Part shown: positions 1 to 9,806 of the stretch, one piece after another
Layout of the letters: every line of letters begins with the position of its first letter
How positions within the stretch are numbered: the stretch's first letter is position 1
NCBI GenBank assembly: GCA_963729795.1
Contig: CAVSPC010000048.1
Span: 12,679 to 76,678 of the forward strand
From: CAWBBA01 sp963729795
Lineage (GTDB): Bacteria > Desulfobacterota > Desulfomonilia > Desulfomonilales > Desulfomonilaceae
Reading direction: 5' to 3'
DNA: 64,000 nt
The notes under the pieces: generated by a model
Told to the model about the DNA's origin: nothing
Seen by the model: only the letters and a program-made list of their open reading frames with translations
Databases searched by the model: none
Made by a program: the position numbers and the translations under genes

Positions 1-360
1 GCAAGTTCCGTACCAGACAGCAGAAAGCGCTCATTCACGCGGAGAGATTTCTGTTCTCTGTCATTGAGAGGAGTGCAGTCCCGCGGGACTCGCAATGGCG
101 ATCTTTCTCCGCTCGTAAGTAAATGACTGCAAATCCTACCTTGATGGGTCTTACAATAACCATCCTATATTACAAAGAATATACAACAGACAACGTGAGA
201 CTCTAATCGGAGGGTCCGTCTGCGAAAAGGCAGGAGGTGTGGAGGGTGTTCCCCGAATGTGGGGCACCGGTCTCACATTGGACATGGAGATCCGGTCATG
301 CAGGGTAGGATTAGGTTTCGCATTACCTAAACCTGCCCCTGTTGAACAGCGCTGTCTCAG
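1..360. other. Intergenic, repeat fragment only
   Basis: No convincing gene is seen. Bases about 50-114 hold a degenerate copy of a dispersed element: a TCATTG-type end, a central CCCGCGGGA palindrome and a CGCAATG end. Fuller copies lie near 5.7, 41.0 and 43.2 kb. Confidence 0.5.
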
Positions 361-1935
361 TCAGCGGGCTTGAACTTTCTTGTTAATGTTCGACAGCAAG
401 TTGGTTATCAAGGGATTCCCGGGAGCCAGGAGTGCTGCCACTCGCAATTGCTTTTCGGCTTCCTTCAAACGCCCCACCTCGGAATATGCGGATGCAAGAT
501 TATAGTGGGCTATCGTATTCCAGGGATCTTCTTTCACGGCCTGTTCCAACGGCACCAGTGAATCCGGAACAAACCCGTATCTGATATGCGAATGCCCGAG
601 GTTGCTCAAGATCTCTGCAACAACCTTCTTTTCGATTTTCCCTTCGCCCTCGGGGAACGATTTCACAGCGTCTTCCCAAAAAAGTATGGGATTTCCCCAC
701 AAAAGTATTTTTTCGCGAGTGACGGCTCCTAACAATATAGATGCAGCCAGGCAACCGGTCAGTAGAATTCCGCTCACAACTCGTTTGTAGTTGGATTCCA
801 TTAAATAGCACGCTAATTCTCCGGCAATTACTAGCAACCCAAATAGCGGCAAAATCGCTCTGTAACCCCAATAGGCGTAATTCGGCAATAAAATGGCTTC
901 TGGTAGCATAGTCATGCCATAGAATCCTATTCCGAAGAAAAGAAGTGGTCTCCGGGATTTTATTAGTACAGCAATTACAACGAGACCAATTACTCCAACT
1001 ACGGCAACTGCAGTTGAAAAGGGCTGCCATAAACCCTGGGACATGATCTGCGGTTGTACTAGATGAATGTTGGATGGAATGGGAATTAGGGTATCGTAAA
1101 TATATTTAAAAAAGACACGACACTGGGTGAGGATCACTTCGCTAATTGTAAAACCCGCGGCTTCATAATTGGATCGAACGGCGTGCCATACCCCTGCATT
1201 TTTAGGAACTAGGAAGAAGGACTTCCACCACGACATTAGGGCCACAGAGATAAGAACCGCGAAACAGAATACACCCGCTCGCAAAATCAAGTTCTTCATT
1301 GAAGAAGAGAAGAATGTAATTTCCAAAAGAATAAGTGCGAAGGGAACTATTATCGTGTTTTCTTTGCTTGCCAACCCGCAGATGAAAAGGCCGAGGCAGA
1401 GAAGGTAACCGGGAACGGATGGCATATTTCCGCTTCTGACCGCAATATAAACGGCTATGCTCGAATAGGAAAATAGACAAGCAAGAAGTACAAAACGCTG
1501 CCATATATAAAGAGTGGAGTACACTTGAAGTGGGTGAAGGAGGAACAAAAAGCCCAGCAGAAGGCAGATACGTCTCTTGGTCCGAGTCTCCACACCCGGC
1601 CATATTCCAGGAAAGGAAAGAATCTGCAGCAGCAGCAGATAAACCACAGCCGCAGAACAAGCAAGCAAGAATACATTCAATATTCTGTAATATTCCGGAT
1701 GCAGGCCATCAAAAAGAAAATTGGAATAAATCGTCGCCATAGCCAGCGGGCGCTGCGGGCAAATACGTACAGCCGCAGTCAGACCTCCCCGTGCCATTGC
1801 TCCTTGGCCCATTTCTATATGTCCCTCTGTATCGTACATCATAGGGCCGCTGAAACCTGGCAGGTACACCAAAAAGGCAATTGTAAAATAAGCTGTGATC
1901 AAACAAAGGGCACTTAAAATAGGGGTTTTCGCCAT
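361..1935 (-). CDS. Polytopic membrane protein with C-terminal TPR
   Basis: A 524-residue inner-membrane protein with about ten hydrophobic segments over residues 1-430, followed by a soluble tail of roughly 80 residues. The tail contains a TPR unit (AHYNLASAYSEVGRLKEAEK). This layout, with an early acidic MYDTEGH loop after the first membrane segment, is that of PMT/ArnT-type (GT-C) glycosyltransferases with TPR tails such as the TMTC group. The substrate cannot be told from sequence. The ATG at 1935 is preferred over an upstream TTG because GGAG lies five bases before it. The gene is monocistronic as far as can be seen. Another kind of polytopic TPR protein remains possible. Confidence 0.7.
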   Translation of the reverse strand: MAKTPILSALCLITAYFTIAFLVYLPGFSGPMMYDTEGHIEMGQGAMARGGLTAAVRICPQRPLAMATIYSNFLFDGLHPEYYRILNVFLLACSAAVVYLLLLQILSFPGIWPGVETRTKRRICLLLGFLFLLHPLQVYSTLYIWQRFVLLACLFSYSSIAVYIAVRSGNMPSVPGYLLCLGLFICGLASKENTIIVPFALILLEITFFSSSMKNLILRAGVFCFAVLISVALMSWWKSFFLVPKNAGVWHAVRSNYEAAGFTISEVILTQCRVFFKYIYDTLIPIPSNIHLVQPQIMSQGLWQPFSTAVAVVGVIGLVVIAVLIKSRRPLLFFGIGFYGMTMLPEAILLPNYAYWGYRAILPLFGLLVIAGELACYLMESNYKRVVSGILLTGCLAASILLGAVTREKILLWGNPILFWEDAVKSFPEGEGKIEKKVVAEILSNLGHSHIRYGFVPDSLVPLEQAVKEDPWNTIAHYNLASAYSEVGRLKEAEKQLRVAALLAPGNPLITNLLSNINKKVQAR

Positions 1936-2270
1936 TCTTACTCCGAGGCGTACAGGACCAGTTCGTTTTTTCTGCTGGCAAAGGGTAATTCTCAATTACT
2001 AAGCGTACCTAATGACATGGCCGCCTGTCAACCTTGATCCGCTGCGCTGTCTATCACCCTAACAATGGGAAGGCGGATGTAAATCTGTCGCGTCGCTGCC
2101 GTCCGGGAATTTCTTGGTCGGGTTTTACACGAACGATGCGGTTCCCCCGCGTTCGCGGGGTTCGCCACATCCTACCCGAACTTTGTACACGCGAGTCGTC
2201 ATGGTTCCTAAGGCATCGCAACTCAGAGGATATAAAAAGTTACCTGTTCCGCCAACGGGCTGTGAAGCAC
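1936..2270. other. Intergenic with a short hairpin
   Basis: No supported gene. A perfect CCCCGC/GCGGGG hairpin lies at 2145-2160. The long plus-strand open frame here has repeat-like composition and no start signal. Confidence 0.4.
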
Positions 2271-2612
2271 CTATTGCTTGCTCTTGTACTGAGCTGGATC
2301 TTTGGAAGGGTGAGAGGGTTCAAGGCCGGTCGTTAAATAGTCTACGCCGTAGATCACGGACCCGTCTTCCTTGTCTTTGTAAAGAATCAGAGCACGGTCG
2401 CCTTTGAGAGGAAGCTTCGGAGGGTTGAACCGGGCTTTCCAGCGGAGTATGAATTTGCGAGGTGTTTGCTCGCCGTCAGGCTTCAACCACAGGTAACCTT
2501 CCTCCAGCTCGACGATTACCCCTTGAATTTTCTGGATGGGGGCAGCAAGCGTAGATTGTGCCATACCGGCAAAGATTGCCGCAAGGATGAATATTATCGC
2601 CCAATAACGCAT
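2271..2612 (-). CDS. Small exported protein, unknown function
   Basis: A 113-residue protein with an N-terminal signal peptide (hydrophobic IIFILAAIFAGMA, probable cleavage after TLAA). The mature part is a short beta-rich domain (IQGVIVELEEGYLWLKP) that reads like a small OB-type or SH3-like barrel. AGGG lies four bases before the ATG. No family is recognised. It is probably periplasmic. It stands alone between two intergenic repeat regions. Confidence 0.6.
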   Translation of the reverse strand: MRYWAIIFILAAIFAGMAQSTLAAPIQKIQGVIVELEEGYLWLKPDGEQTPRKFILRWKARFNPPKLPLKGDRALILYKDKEDGSVIYGVDYLTTGLEPSHPSKDPAQYKSKQ

Positions 2613-3203
2613 CGGTCCCTATAGGTGCAGCCTCGAATAGTAAAAGTTGCCAGATCGACCACAAGCGGAAATTCCGCGAGATTGTCCTAAATAATTGTAA
2701 AGCCTCAGCGCCATTTTCTCAAGGCATGCAGGAGAAAGTCGAAAGGGCTCGTCACTTCTTGGAAAACAAAAGCCGGCGTAAGCGGGCGCCACAACTTGCA
2801 GCGCCCCACCTCTACACCGGCTCAATCACTGCTTAGGATATCGCCGAGTCGGTCAGTCCTCTGTCTCTAGATTAAAGAGCAACTCTGAACCAGACTTGGA
2901 ATTCGATTTCCCAAATACGGTGTCTAATTTCGGGAATGTTGTCCTCGGTTGCAATCCTATCCGACGCCGTCGTCGCGTACTCCGATCCGGGGATAGCAGG
3001 GGCAGTCCCACGAGACGCGGGTTTGTGTCTGCCCACTTGCGGGCACGCACGAGAGGTGCCCCTACAATAAATTCAATGGATTCTCGCGTACGCGGGAATG
3101 ACGACGTGTAGGGGCGTGTTTCAAACCCGCCCCTACCAAAAGAGCGTGTCACTTGCGTAAAAGCGAATCGGTATCACACTTTTTCAGCTTACAGAGACCG
3201 GGA
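2613..3203. repeat. Intergenic dispersed-repeat region
   Basis: About 590 bases without a supportable gene. Bases about 3050-3180 carry a mosaic repeat: a CGCGTACGCG palindrome, a GTAGGGGCG.. / ..CGCCCCTAC inverted pair, and a CCAAAAG..GTGTCACTTGCGTAAAAGCGAATC tail. A related tail follows a second CGCGTACGCG copy at 28.79-28.88 kb, and a weaker one lies near 42.05 kb. Open frames across it are translated repeat. Confidence 0.55.
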
Positions 3204-4634
3204 TCAAGCGCTAATCCCGAATGAGCTCAACATTGAGAGGGCAGCCTTGCGCCCCGCTCCCATAGCCAATATGACCGTAGCAGCCCCGGTGACGATGTCA
3301 CCCCCGGCCCAGACACGATCTTTCGAGGTCTTGCCTGTATCCAAGTCTGCTACTATGTTGCCCCACTTGTTGATTTCCAAATTCTTCGTTGAGCTCGGAA
3401 CGAGTGGATTTGCAGCGTTACCGATGGCCACGATTATCGTGTCGCATTCAATATCGAAATAGTCCCCTTCGATAGGTACCGGCCGTCTTCTCCCCGAAGC
3501 ATCGGCCTCGCCTAGCTGCATCTTCTGGCAAGTCACACCCACGGCCCATCCGGTTTCGTTTCCGACTATTTTCACTGGTGCAGTCAAAAGCTTGAATTTG
3601 ACCCCCTCTTCCACGGCGTGGTGCACTTCTTCAGCTCTCGCAGGCAGTTCCTCCATCGTCCTTCGATAGACAATGTTCACCTCGTCAGCTCCAAGTCGCA
3701 GAGCAGTCCGAGCCGAGTCCATAGCTACGTTGCCGCCGCCGAATACCACGACCCTTCTCCCCTTTGCAACCGGTGTATCCGCTTGAGGGAAGAGATAGGC
3801 TTTCATAAGATTGGCCCTGGTCAGGAATTCATTGGCCGAGTAAACGCCATTAAGGTTTTCGCCCGGAATCTTGAGAAAGAGGGGTGCGCCCGCGCCCGAG
3901 CCGATGAAAACACTATCGTACTTGCGCTTCTCCAGCAGGTCGTCCACAGTCTCAATACGACCGATGATCCAGTTGGTCTTGAATTCCACTCCGAGCTTTC
4001 TAAGCTCATCGACCTCAGACCGGACAATGGCCTTAGGGAGCCGGAACTCCGGGATGCCGTAGACAAGCACGCCTCCGAGTTCGTGTAGCGCTTCAAAGAC
4101 CGTCACAGCGATCCCTTTTTTGATCAGGGCGCCGGCCAGGGTTAGGCCCGCCGGTCCCGAACCTACCACGCCCACTTTCAGACCCGTCGGCTTCGGCAGT
4201 CCCGGGAGCTTTCCCTCGGAATGGACTGCGGCATAGTCCGCCACAAACCTCTCAAGCCTCCCGATTGCGCAGGGTTCGCCTTTGCCCTTCTTGTTAAGAA
4301 CGCATTTTGATTCGCACTGTGACTCCTGTGGACAAACACGACCCGCGATTCGAGGCAGGCTGTTCTTTTCCTTGACCTTCCAGGACGCGCCGATATAGTC
4401 ACCGGCCTTCACCATTTCAATGAAATCGGGGATGTCGACTTCCACCGGACAGCCGGTCATGCAGTAAGGTTTCTTGCAATGGAGGCACCGACTCGCTTCG
4501 AGAAGAGCTAGATCGTTGTCGTACCCCAGGGACACCTCATAAAAGTTCTTAGCCCTCTCTATAGGATCCTGCTCGGGCATCTTCTGGCGCGGAACCTTGG
4601 GTTTCTTCTTCTCCTTCTTCTCTTGTTCGCTCAT
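3204..4634 (-). CDS. nfnB: NfnB: NADPH-binding large subunit of bifurcating transhydrogenase
   Basis: A 476-residue iron-sulfur flavoprotein. The N-terminal part has cysteine clusters CLHCKKPYCMTGCP and CPQESQCESKC for two [4Fe-4S] centres. It is followed by an FAD Rossmann motif (GVVGSGPAGLTLAG) and an NADP-type motif (VVFGGGNVAMDSARTALRLGA). This is the glutamate-synthase small-subunit/NfnB fold. Paired with NfnA directly upstream, it should form NADH-dependent reduced ferredoxin:NADP+ oxidoreductase, a cytoplasmic electron-bifurcating enzyme of anaerobes. The ATG at 4634 overlaps the nfnA stop as ATGA and has GGAGG before it, so the two are translationally coupled. No glutamate synthase large subunit is adjacent. 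Confidence 0.9.
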   Translation of the reverse strand: MSEQEKKEKKKPKVPRQKMPEQDPIERAKNFYEVSLGYDNDLALLEASRCLHCKKPYCMTGCPVEVDIPDFIEMVKAGDYIGASWKVKEKNSLPRIAGRVCPQESQCESKCVLNKKGKGEPCAIGRLERFVADYAAVHSEGKLPGLPKPTGLKVGVVGSGPAGLTLAGALIKKGIAVTVFEALHELGGVLVYGIPEFRLPKAIVRSEVDELRKLGVEFKTNWIIGRIETVDDLLEKRKYDSVFIGSGAGAPLFLKIPGENLNGVYSANEFLTRANLMKAYLFPQADTPVAKGRRVVVFGGGNVAMDSARTALRLGADEVNIVYRRTMEELPARAEEVHHAVEEGVKFKLLTAPVKIVGNETGWAVGVTCQKMQLGEADASGRRRPVPIEGDYFDIECDTIIVAIGNAANPLVPSSTKNLEINKWGNIVADLDTGKTSKDRVWAGGDIVTGAATVILAMGAGRKAALSMLSSFGISA

Positions 4635-5494
4635 GCCGCACCTCCAGGAAAAGAGCACTTACAGCCTCTGTCTGTCTCCCTGAATCTGTTGAGTGCTATC
4701 AGTTCCGGGCCCTTGTACATTGCCAGTCTTTTCATGAGCAGATCGAAATCCACCTGGAACGCGTCAAACTCCGGTCCGTCCACACATCCGAACATGGTCT
4801 TTCCGCCGACCTCGACTCGGCATGCCCCACACATCCCGGTACCGTCAACCATTATGGGATTGAGGCTGACTACGGTCGGTAGGTTGGCCTTTCGAGTGAC
4901 ATTGACAACTGCTTTCATCATGGGAACCGGCCCGATTGCCACGCAGAGGTCAATCTTTGTGCCTTTGTCGATAAGGTCCTGCAAGACCTGCGTAACAAAG
5001 CCATGAATACCGAAAGAGCCGTCATCGGTGGCAATCAGGGTTTCATGGCTCACCTTCTTCAGCTCCTCCGTCATGATAAGTAGGCCTTCGGTCCTGGCCC
5101 CTACAATCGTGATGACGTGGTTCCCCGCCTCGTACATGCCTTTTGTTATGGGGAACAGCGGTGCCACGCCAATTCCGCCCCCGACACCCACCACGGTGCC
5201 GAACTTTTCAATGTGCGTTGGCTTTCCTAGCGGACCGCAAAGGTCGTGGAGGCGTTCTCCGACAGCCATGGTTGCCATGTAATAGGTGGTGACGCCTACT
5301 TCCTGCCAGACAAGGGTTATTGTCCCCTTATCCGGGTCCTTATCAGCCACGGTCAGCGGTATTCTTTCGCCATCTTCATTCGTCCTGAGGATAATGAACT
5401 GGCCGGGCTTATGTGCCCGGGCAATGTCTGGAGCTGAGATCACAGCCCGGTTTACCCCGGGACCGATCCGCTCTTTTTGAAGTATCTCAAACAT
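4631..5494 (-). CDS. nfnA: NfnA: FAD/[2Fe-2S] small subunit of bifurcating transhydrogenase
   Basis: A 287-residue ferredoxin-NADP reductase-like protein. An FAD-binding barrel comes first, then an NAD-binding half with GGGIGVAPLFPI. The C-terminal CGACRVEVGGKTMFGC motif is the [2Fe-2S] ligand loop of the dihydroorotate dehydrogenase electron-transfer subunit family. With NfnB it should couple NADH and reduced ferredoxin oxidation to NADP+ reduction. It is first in a two-gene operon and overlaps nfnB by four bases. Older annotations call such proteins sulfide dehydrogenase subunit beta. The gene order and NfnB partner favour Nfn. Confidence 0.9.
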   Translation of the reverse strand: MFEILQKERIGPGVNRAVISAPDIARAHKPGQFIILRTNEDGERIPLTVADKDPDKGTITLVWQEVGVTTYYMATMAVGERLHDLCGPLGKPTHIEKFGTVVGVGGGIGVAPLFPITKGMYEAGNHVITIVGARTEGLLIMTEELKKVSHETLIATDDGSFGIHGFVTQVLQDLIDKGTKIDLCVAIGPVPMMKAVVNVTRKANLPTVVSLNPIMVDGTGMCGACRVEVGGKTMFGCVDGPEFDAFQVDFDLLMKRLAMYKGPELIALNRFRETDRGCKCSFPGGAA

Positions 5495-5668
5495 CTACCG
5501 AAACCTCCTCGGATGTTTAGCTGGTGATTCTCTGTAAACTCAGTCGGTTGCAATGGGGCTGATTTGAAGAATCGTAACCAGATAATTTAGCAAATATGCG
5601 AATTAGGATCAACCAAATTTCGCTTTTTGCCGCCGCGATGTAATCCCTTAGTCAGGGGCGGCAACAGA

Positions 5669-5723
5669 TTGTTATTGCGAGTCCCGCCCTCAGCGGGATT
5701 TCACTCCACGCAATGACAGAGAA
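5669..5723. repeat. Short copy of GTCATTGCGAG-type dispersed repeat
   Basis: TTATTGCGAG on one side and CGCAATGACA on the other flank a CCCGCC..GGCGGGA-like core. This is the same element class as at 41.0 and 43.2 kb, lying between nfnA and mobA. Confidence 0.5.
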
Positions 5724-5792
5724 CCGAGAACTACACGCGTAACTGAATGCTTACATTTGCTGTGCACCCCGAGTCACGCGGGTCAGGCGATG

Positions 5793-6416
5793 CTATTCCG
5801 AGCCCTCTCGGTCAGCGTATATTCGGGCTTGTTGCAGATCCTGCGGAGTATTGATGTTCATGATAAAACGAAGTTCGGGATCAAACCGGACCAAATCAGC
5901 TTCCGGCACTTCGCTGACCTTCACTTTATCAAAAAAATTTGCGATTTTGAGATCTTCGCGTTGCAAGAGTCCTTCGATGTGCGGGAGACATGCTTTGGAA
6001 TATGCCGCATGAAGTGGCTCGAACCCGCCCGAGGTCCGCGGTAGCACAACGTCGTAGCCGTCGATCATGTCTACCATGTATTTGATGACATCCTCGGAGA
6101 GGAACGGCATGTCACATGCAACCAGGAATCCGTAAATACCCGCGCAAGCGCTTAAACCGGTGTACAGGCCACCGAGGGATCCACGACCCGGCAGCAGATC
6201 CGTAAACATGGGGAGCCCGAGAAATCGAAAATCTTCAGGAGAGTTAGTGATTACAAGGACTTCACGAAACACTTTGCGTAAGACGGAAGCAGCCCTCTCG
6301 ATAATCCGGCGACCACCCACTTCCAGAAGGGCTTTATTTATCCCTCCCATCCGCCTGGACCCGCCTCCAGCCAGAAGAATGCCGGAGACCGATCCGAATC
6401 CATCTCGAATCTTCAA
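5793..6416 (-). CDS. mobA: Molybdenum cofactor guanylyltransferase
   Basis: A 207-residue nucleotidyltransferase that adds GMP to molybdopterin to make the guanine-dinucleotide cofactor of formate dehydrogenases and related enzymes. The signature ILLAGGGSRRMGGINKALL is at the N-terminus, with FLVACDMPFL (metal-binding Asp) in the middle. The TTG at 6416 is chosen because AAGGAACAGG precedes it and gives the usual family length. A GTG at 6488 would add 24 atypical residues. No other cofactor gene is nearby. Confidence 0.85.
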   Translation of the reverse strand: MKIRDGFGSVSGILLAGGGSRRMGGINKALLEVGGRRIIERAASVLRKVFREVLVITNSPEDFRFLGLPMFTDLLPGRGSLGGLYTGLSACAGIYGFLVACDMPFLSEDVIKYMVDMIDGYDVVLPRTSGGFEPLHAAYSKACLPHIEGLLQREDLKIANFFDKVKVSEVPEADLVRFDPELRFIMNINTPQDLQQARIYADREGSE

Positions 6417-6549
6417 GCGTACCTGTTCCTTCTTAATGTCATGCCTGTCTCGTGTTTGTATCACGTCGGACGTTCGGCAGGAGACCACACTCTAGATAGC
6501 CAATAAGCGGCACTTTCGCCTGCATGCCCGCTGCAGTAAAGTATTGAAT

Positions 6550-7299
6550 CTATGGTCGGCTTGGTGGAGATGGTGGCGGCTGTTCCTTCGTCTTTTCGCT
6601 CTCAGACGGCTGGCCGGCGCTTGGCTTCAGGTCCTGGACAAAACGCAGAGCACTCCTGTTCAATCTATCGTAATTCTGGCTCAACTCACCAAGCCGCCTA
6701 GAATACAAGTCGAGGCTCTTTGAATACTCTGCATATCGATCCACGCAAGAGCGGTCCCTTATGAATCGATCGAGTGAGTTAACGACGAGTTGCCGCAACA
6801 GCTCCAATTTCTGGTATACGGCAAGCTGCTGGATGATATTCTCGTCAATGGCACTTAACGTGGGAAAGCGGCTTTTATCGCAGATATGCATCAGGCGCAA
6901 GGCGAGTTGGTCGTAACTCCCCAGCACACGCTTGATGCCGCCTATCTTGGTATTGATAGCGACAATAAGTTCGCTGAATCTTTTGTATTGGGGAAGCTCC
7001 GTCACAGGTTTCTCAAAAACTTTGAACTCGATTTTTTTTACCCATTCAGACTCATCAAATGCAAGGTAGCCACCGGTCTTAACTCTGTACAGAGCCCCGG
7101 GGTTCAGGTCTCTGTCCCGGACAAGTTCGTCCACAATCATCTTGCGGGGTTTCTCAGACTTCAGAGTTACTTCGAACACCCCGTCCCGGGGCTTTTCCTG
7201 CATTCTCGCTTGTTGTTGAGCTCCGACACCGGCAGGCAGGCACATGATAGTAAGGAAGCTGAGAGTAGAGATCACAAGACCAGTTTTTTTGCTCATCAT
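6550..7299 (-). CDS. Exported protein of unknown function
   Basis: A 249-residue protein with a Sec signal peptide (GLVISTLSFLTIMCLPAGVGA). The rest is soluble and largely helical, probably coiled-coil between residues 105 and 220. It ends in a low-complexity tail rich in Pro, Glu and Ser. Two cysteines (CDKSR and SCVDR) could form a disulfide in the periplasm. GGGGAGGGG lies just before the double ATG. No family is recognised. It is divergent from the next gene, and the roughly 210-base gap presumably holds promoters for both. Confidence 0.6.
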   Translation of the reverse strand: MMSKKTGLVISTLSFLTIMCLPAGVGAQQQARMQEKPRDGVFEVTLKSEKPRKMIVDELVRDRDLNPGALYRVKTGGYLAFDESEWVKKIEFKVFEKPVTELPQYKRFSELIVAINTKIGGIKRVLGSYDQLALRLMHICDKSRFPTLSAIDENIIQQLAVYQKLELLRQLVVNSLDRFIRDRSCVDRYAEYSKSLDLYSRRLGELSQNYDRLNRSALRFVQDLKPSAGQPSESEKTKEQPPPSPPSRP

Positions 7300-7511
7300 A
7301 CTTTCCCCTCCCCGCTGCCGCGGGCGAGACTCTTTAATTCTAAGACTTAGCGGAAATAGATAATATTATACATGATAAATTGGCGAGATGTCAAGATTAA
7401 TTGGTGGTTCCGTCCGCACCGGCGCAATCGGCGTTAGGTCCCGCGATGAATTGACATTATTCATTGTTTTCAGTATACTTAGCCATTCCAACACTCACAA
7501 AGGGGGAAGCG

Positions 7512-9689
7512 ATGAGAGCAAACAGCCTATTGTTGGCGTGCTTTCTAGTCCTCTTCTTGGCCATTACCAGTTCTCACACCGTTTCTGCTGCGGAAAAAAG
7601 GAATGCCGACGCACTTCTCCTTGAGGCGTTCAAGGCCGAGAAGCTCGGCGGAGATTCCATCAAGGTTGCGGAAAAATTCGAGGCGGTGGTGAAAGCCGAC
7701 CCTAACAACTATTACGCCCTCATCAAGCTTGGCCTGATGAAGATGGGAGACCCCAACAACGGCGAAACATCGGGCCGGCAAGCGATGGATGCGACGGATT
7801 ACTTTCTGCGGGCTGCATTGGCCAGGCCAAGTAGCCCGGAAGCATACTTGTATCTGGCTCAGTTGAACTATCGCATGGGTTACATTACTGAAGGCGACCG
7901 ATACCTGAAAATGTCCCGAAACCTCAATACGCACATCGTTTACGACGACGTGTGCCTTACCGGATGGCGTTACGAAGATACCGGCAACTACTACGGGGCT
8001 GTACTAGACTATGCGGCGCAAGCTCTGTCGCCGGAATCGGGTTTTTTTCGCGATCCTTACCTCATGAAAAGACTCCATGCATCCGCCCTACTCGCCCCTC
8101 CCCCTTATGATTGGGCTATGCTTGTGACCAGGCTAATGCTCGGCAACAACAGCAAAGTGGTGATAGAAAAGCTAAGGACATCAGCGAGCGAGTTTCTCAT
8201 CCACCAACCCAAGGTGGCAAAAGTCTACAAGCCTGATTTCCTCGTGAACATGGTGCTGCGGAAGTTTATATTGACCGCGCTGGAAAAGAACGTGAAGCTG
8301 GAGGATCAAATTCCCGACCGTCATGAATTGCCCACCGTGATGTATAAGCTGTTCTTTTGCAACCCCGATGAAATACCTCCACAGCCCTTTTCCGATCCCT
8401 ATGTGGCATTCGTGAAAGCTTCGGGAGGAACACCGCAGGAGTGCCAGAAAGTTCTATCCGAAATTAAGAACCTGAAACAAAAGGCGCTGACCGCTTGTGG
8501 TAACACTCCGAATGATGAAGAGAGGGCCCGGCGCCTCTTCGTTTGGCTGAAAAGGAATGTGTTGAAAGATTATCACGCCATGGACGGCATTTCGGCAAAA
8601 GATGTTGTCGAAAACCACAAGTACCTTTGCTTGAGCGGTTCCATTCTGTACACCCTTCTGGCACGTGATGCCAAATTGAATGTTGACGGCTTCCTGATGC
8701 CCGGTCACGCTTACGCGCAGATGGAAAAAGATAAGCCGATAAGAATCGAGACTACGACCGCCGGCCCGGAGGGATTTGACCTGAAGCCCGACGCTTCAGC
8801 GAAGTCTCACGAACAAGATCGGGCGCTCTACCAGACCGCTTTTGAGTCCTATGGGGCAATTTCGGACCCCATGAAGTTTATTGCCTACCAGTTCAGCAAT
8901 GTCGCAATCATGGACCGAAACAAGCTTGTTTTGAACAAATATGAGCGGCTCTTCAGGCAGGTTCTCAAGAGTAATTTGCACTTGGATAACATGGCTCAGA
9001 CAGAGGCCATCGATTGGGGCCGGCGTTATGGAAAAATGGTTGTTCCGACCGAGAACGGCCCTCGCAGCATCTCTGTCGGTTCGCCCCTGTTCGAAAGACT
9101 AGTTGATGCCATGGCTGAAAAGGACGGAAGATTTCGAGAGGACCTGATCAGACAGGTAGATAAGAGTGTGGAGATGGTGAAAACGGCAAGGGGAATGTCA
9201 CCGTTTGACTTCTTTTTCCGGAATCTAATCGACGGGTGGACGTTGCAGGCGGCGAGATATGAATATCTCCCGGCCCAAGCAGCCATGATCAAGAGGGAAA
9301 GGCGGCGCCTGAAGGCTCAACTTCAAAAAGAGAAGCTCGAAGAGACCGTTCCGGCAGAGTCGTCGACAGGAAAGGGCGGCAGTGCGAAGGACGCCAAGAA
9401 AACCGAAGAAAAGACCGTACAAGATCAACCAGTCAAAGATAAGGCCTCGGCAGATACCGATCTGGCGAAGATAGACGAAGAGGCAAATAAGAATTGGGCA
9501 ACAGAGAGGCAGTACTGGTTGAAAGGCCTGAAGCGGCTTTCAGCAGCCGTCAGGCACTACCCTTGCAGCGAAAGGTTGAGAGGAGCGCTGAAGCAGGTTT
9601 ACGTTCAAGCTAGTTCTCAGGCCGAACAGCGCCAGGATTTGGCTGCAATCAGCGATCTGAAGAGTTATACTATCGGCCTGCTCCCATAA
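7512..9689 (+). CDS. Exported TPR and transglutaminase-like protein
   Basis: A 725-residue protein. The signal peptide (SLLLACFLVLFLAITSSHTVSA) is followed by TPR-like helices over about residues 25-150. A papain-fold, transglutaminase-like segment comes next: a Cys in KYLCLSGSILYTLL (about residue 373) and a His in MPGHAYAQM (about 398), then RIETTTAGP where the acidic third member would sit. A charged Lys/Glu-rich linker of about 60 residues precedes a helical C-terminus. It is likely a periplasmic protease or cross-linking-type enzyme, or a non-catalytic relative. The start at 7512 has GGGGGAAG before it; an upstream in-frame ATG does not. An 8 bp hairpin follows the gene. Confidence 0.7.
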   Translation: MRANSLLLACFLVLFLAITSSHTVSAAEKRNADALLLEAFKAEKLGGDSIKVAEKFEAVVKADPNNYYALIKLGLMKMGDPNNGETSGRQAMDATDYFLRAALARPSSPEAYLYLAQLNYRMGYITEGDRYLKMSRNLNTHIVYDDVCLTGWRYEDTGNYYGAVLDYAAQALSPESGFFRDPYLMKRLHASALLAPPPYDWAMLVTRLMLGNNSKVVIEKLRTSASEFLIHQPKVAKVYKPDFLVNMVLRKFILTALEKNVKLEDQIPDRHELPTVMYKLFFCNPDEIPPQPFSDPYVAFVKASGGTPQECQKVLSEIKNLKQKALTACGNTPNDEERARRLFVWLKRNVLKDYHAMDGISAKDVVENHKYLCLSGSILYTLLARDAKLNVDGFLMPGHAYAQMEKDKPIRIETTTAGPEGFDLKPDASAKSHEQDRALYQTAFESYGAISDPMKFIAYQFSNVAIMDRNKLVLNKYERLFRQVLKSNLHLDNMAQTEAIDWGRRYGKMVVPTENGPRSISVGSPLFERLVDAMAEKDGRFREDLIRQVDKSVEMVKTARGMSPFDFFFRNLIDGWTLQAARYEYLPAQAAMIKRERRRLKAQLQKEKLEETVPAESSTGKGGSAKDAKKTEEKTVQDQPVKDKASADTDLAKIDEEANKNWATERQYWLKGLKRLSAAVRHYPCSERLRGALKQVYVQASSQAEQRQDLAAISDLKSYTIGLLP

Positions 9690-9702
9690 GCAGTGTCCTG
9701 CC

Positions 9703-9729
9703 GAGGGCCTCGGTTCCGCCAAGGCCCTC
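9703..9729 (+). terminator. Hairpin after the TPR/transglutaminase gene
   Basis: GAGGGCCT and AGGCCCTC form a perfect 8 bp stem 13 bases after the stop codon. There is no clear T-run, so this may only protect the 3' end. Confidence 0.4.
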
Positions 9730-9806
9730 TCATATCCATTTGTAAGCCTCATTGTTGCAAAGACATGGGCAAGATCCTATAATGAAAGAAAGTTAAGGAG
9801 CCCTAC

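Noticed and set aside
2853..3152. 99-residue minus-strand frame containing SFPRTRES
   Set aside because: This is the usual translation of a dispersed palindromic repeat, not a gene.
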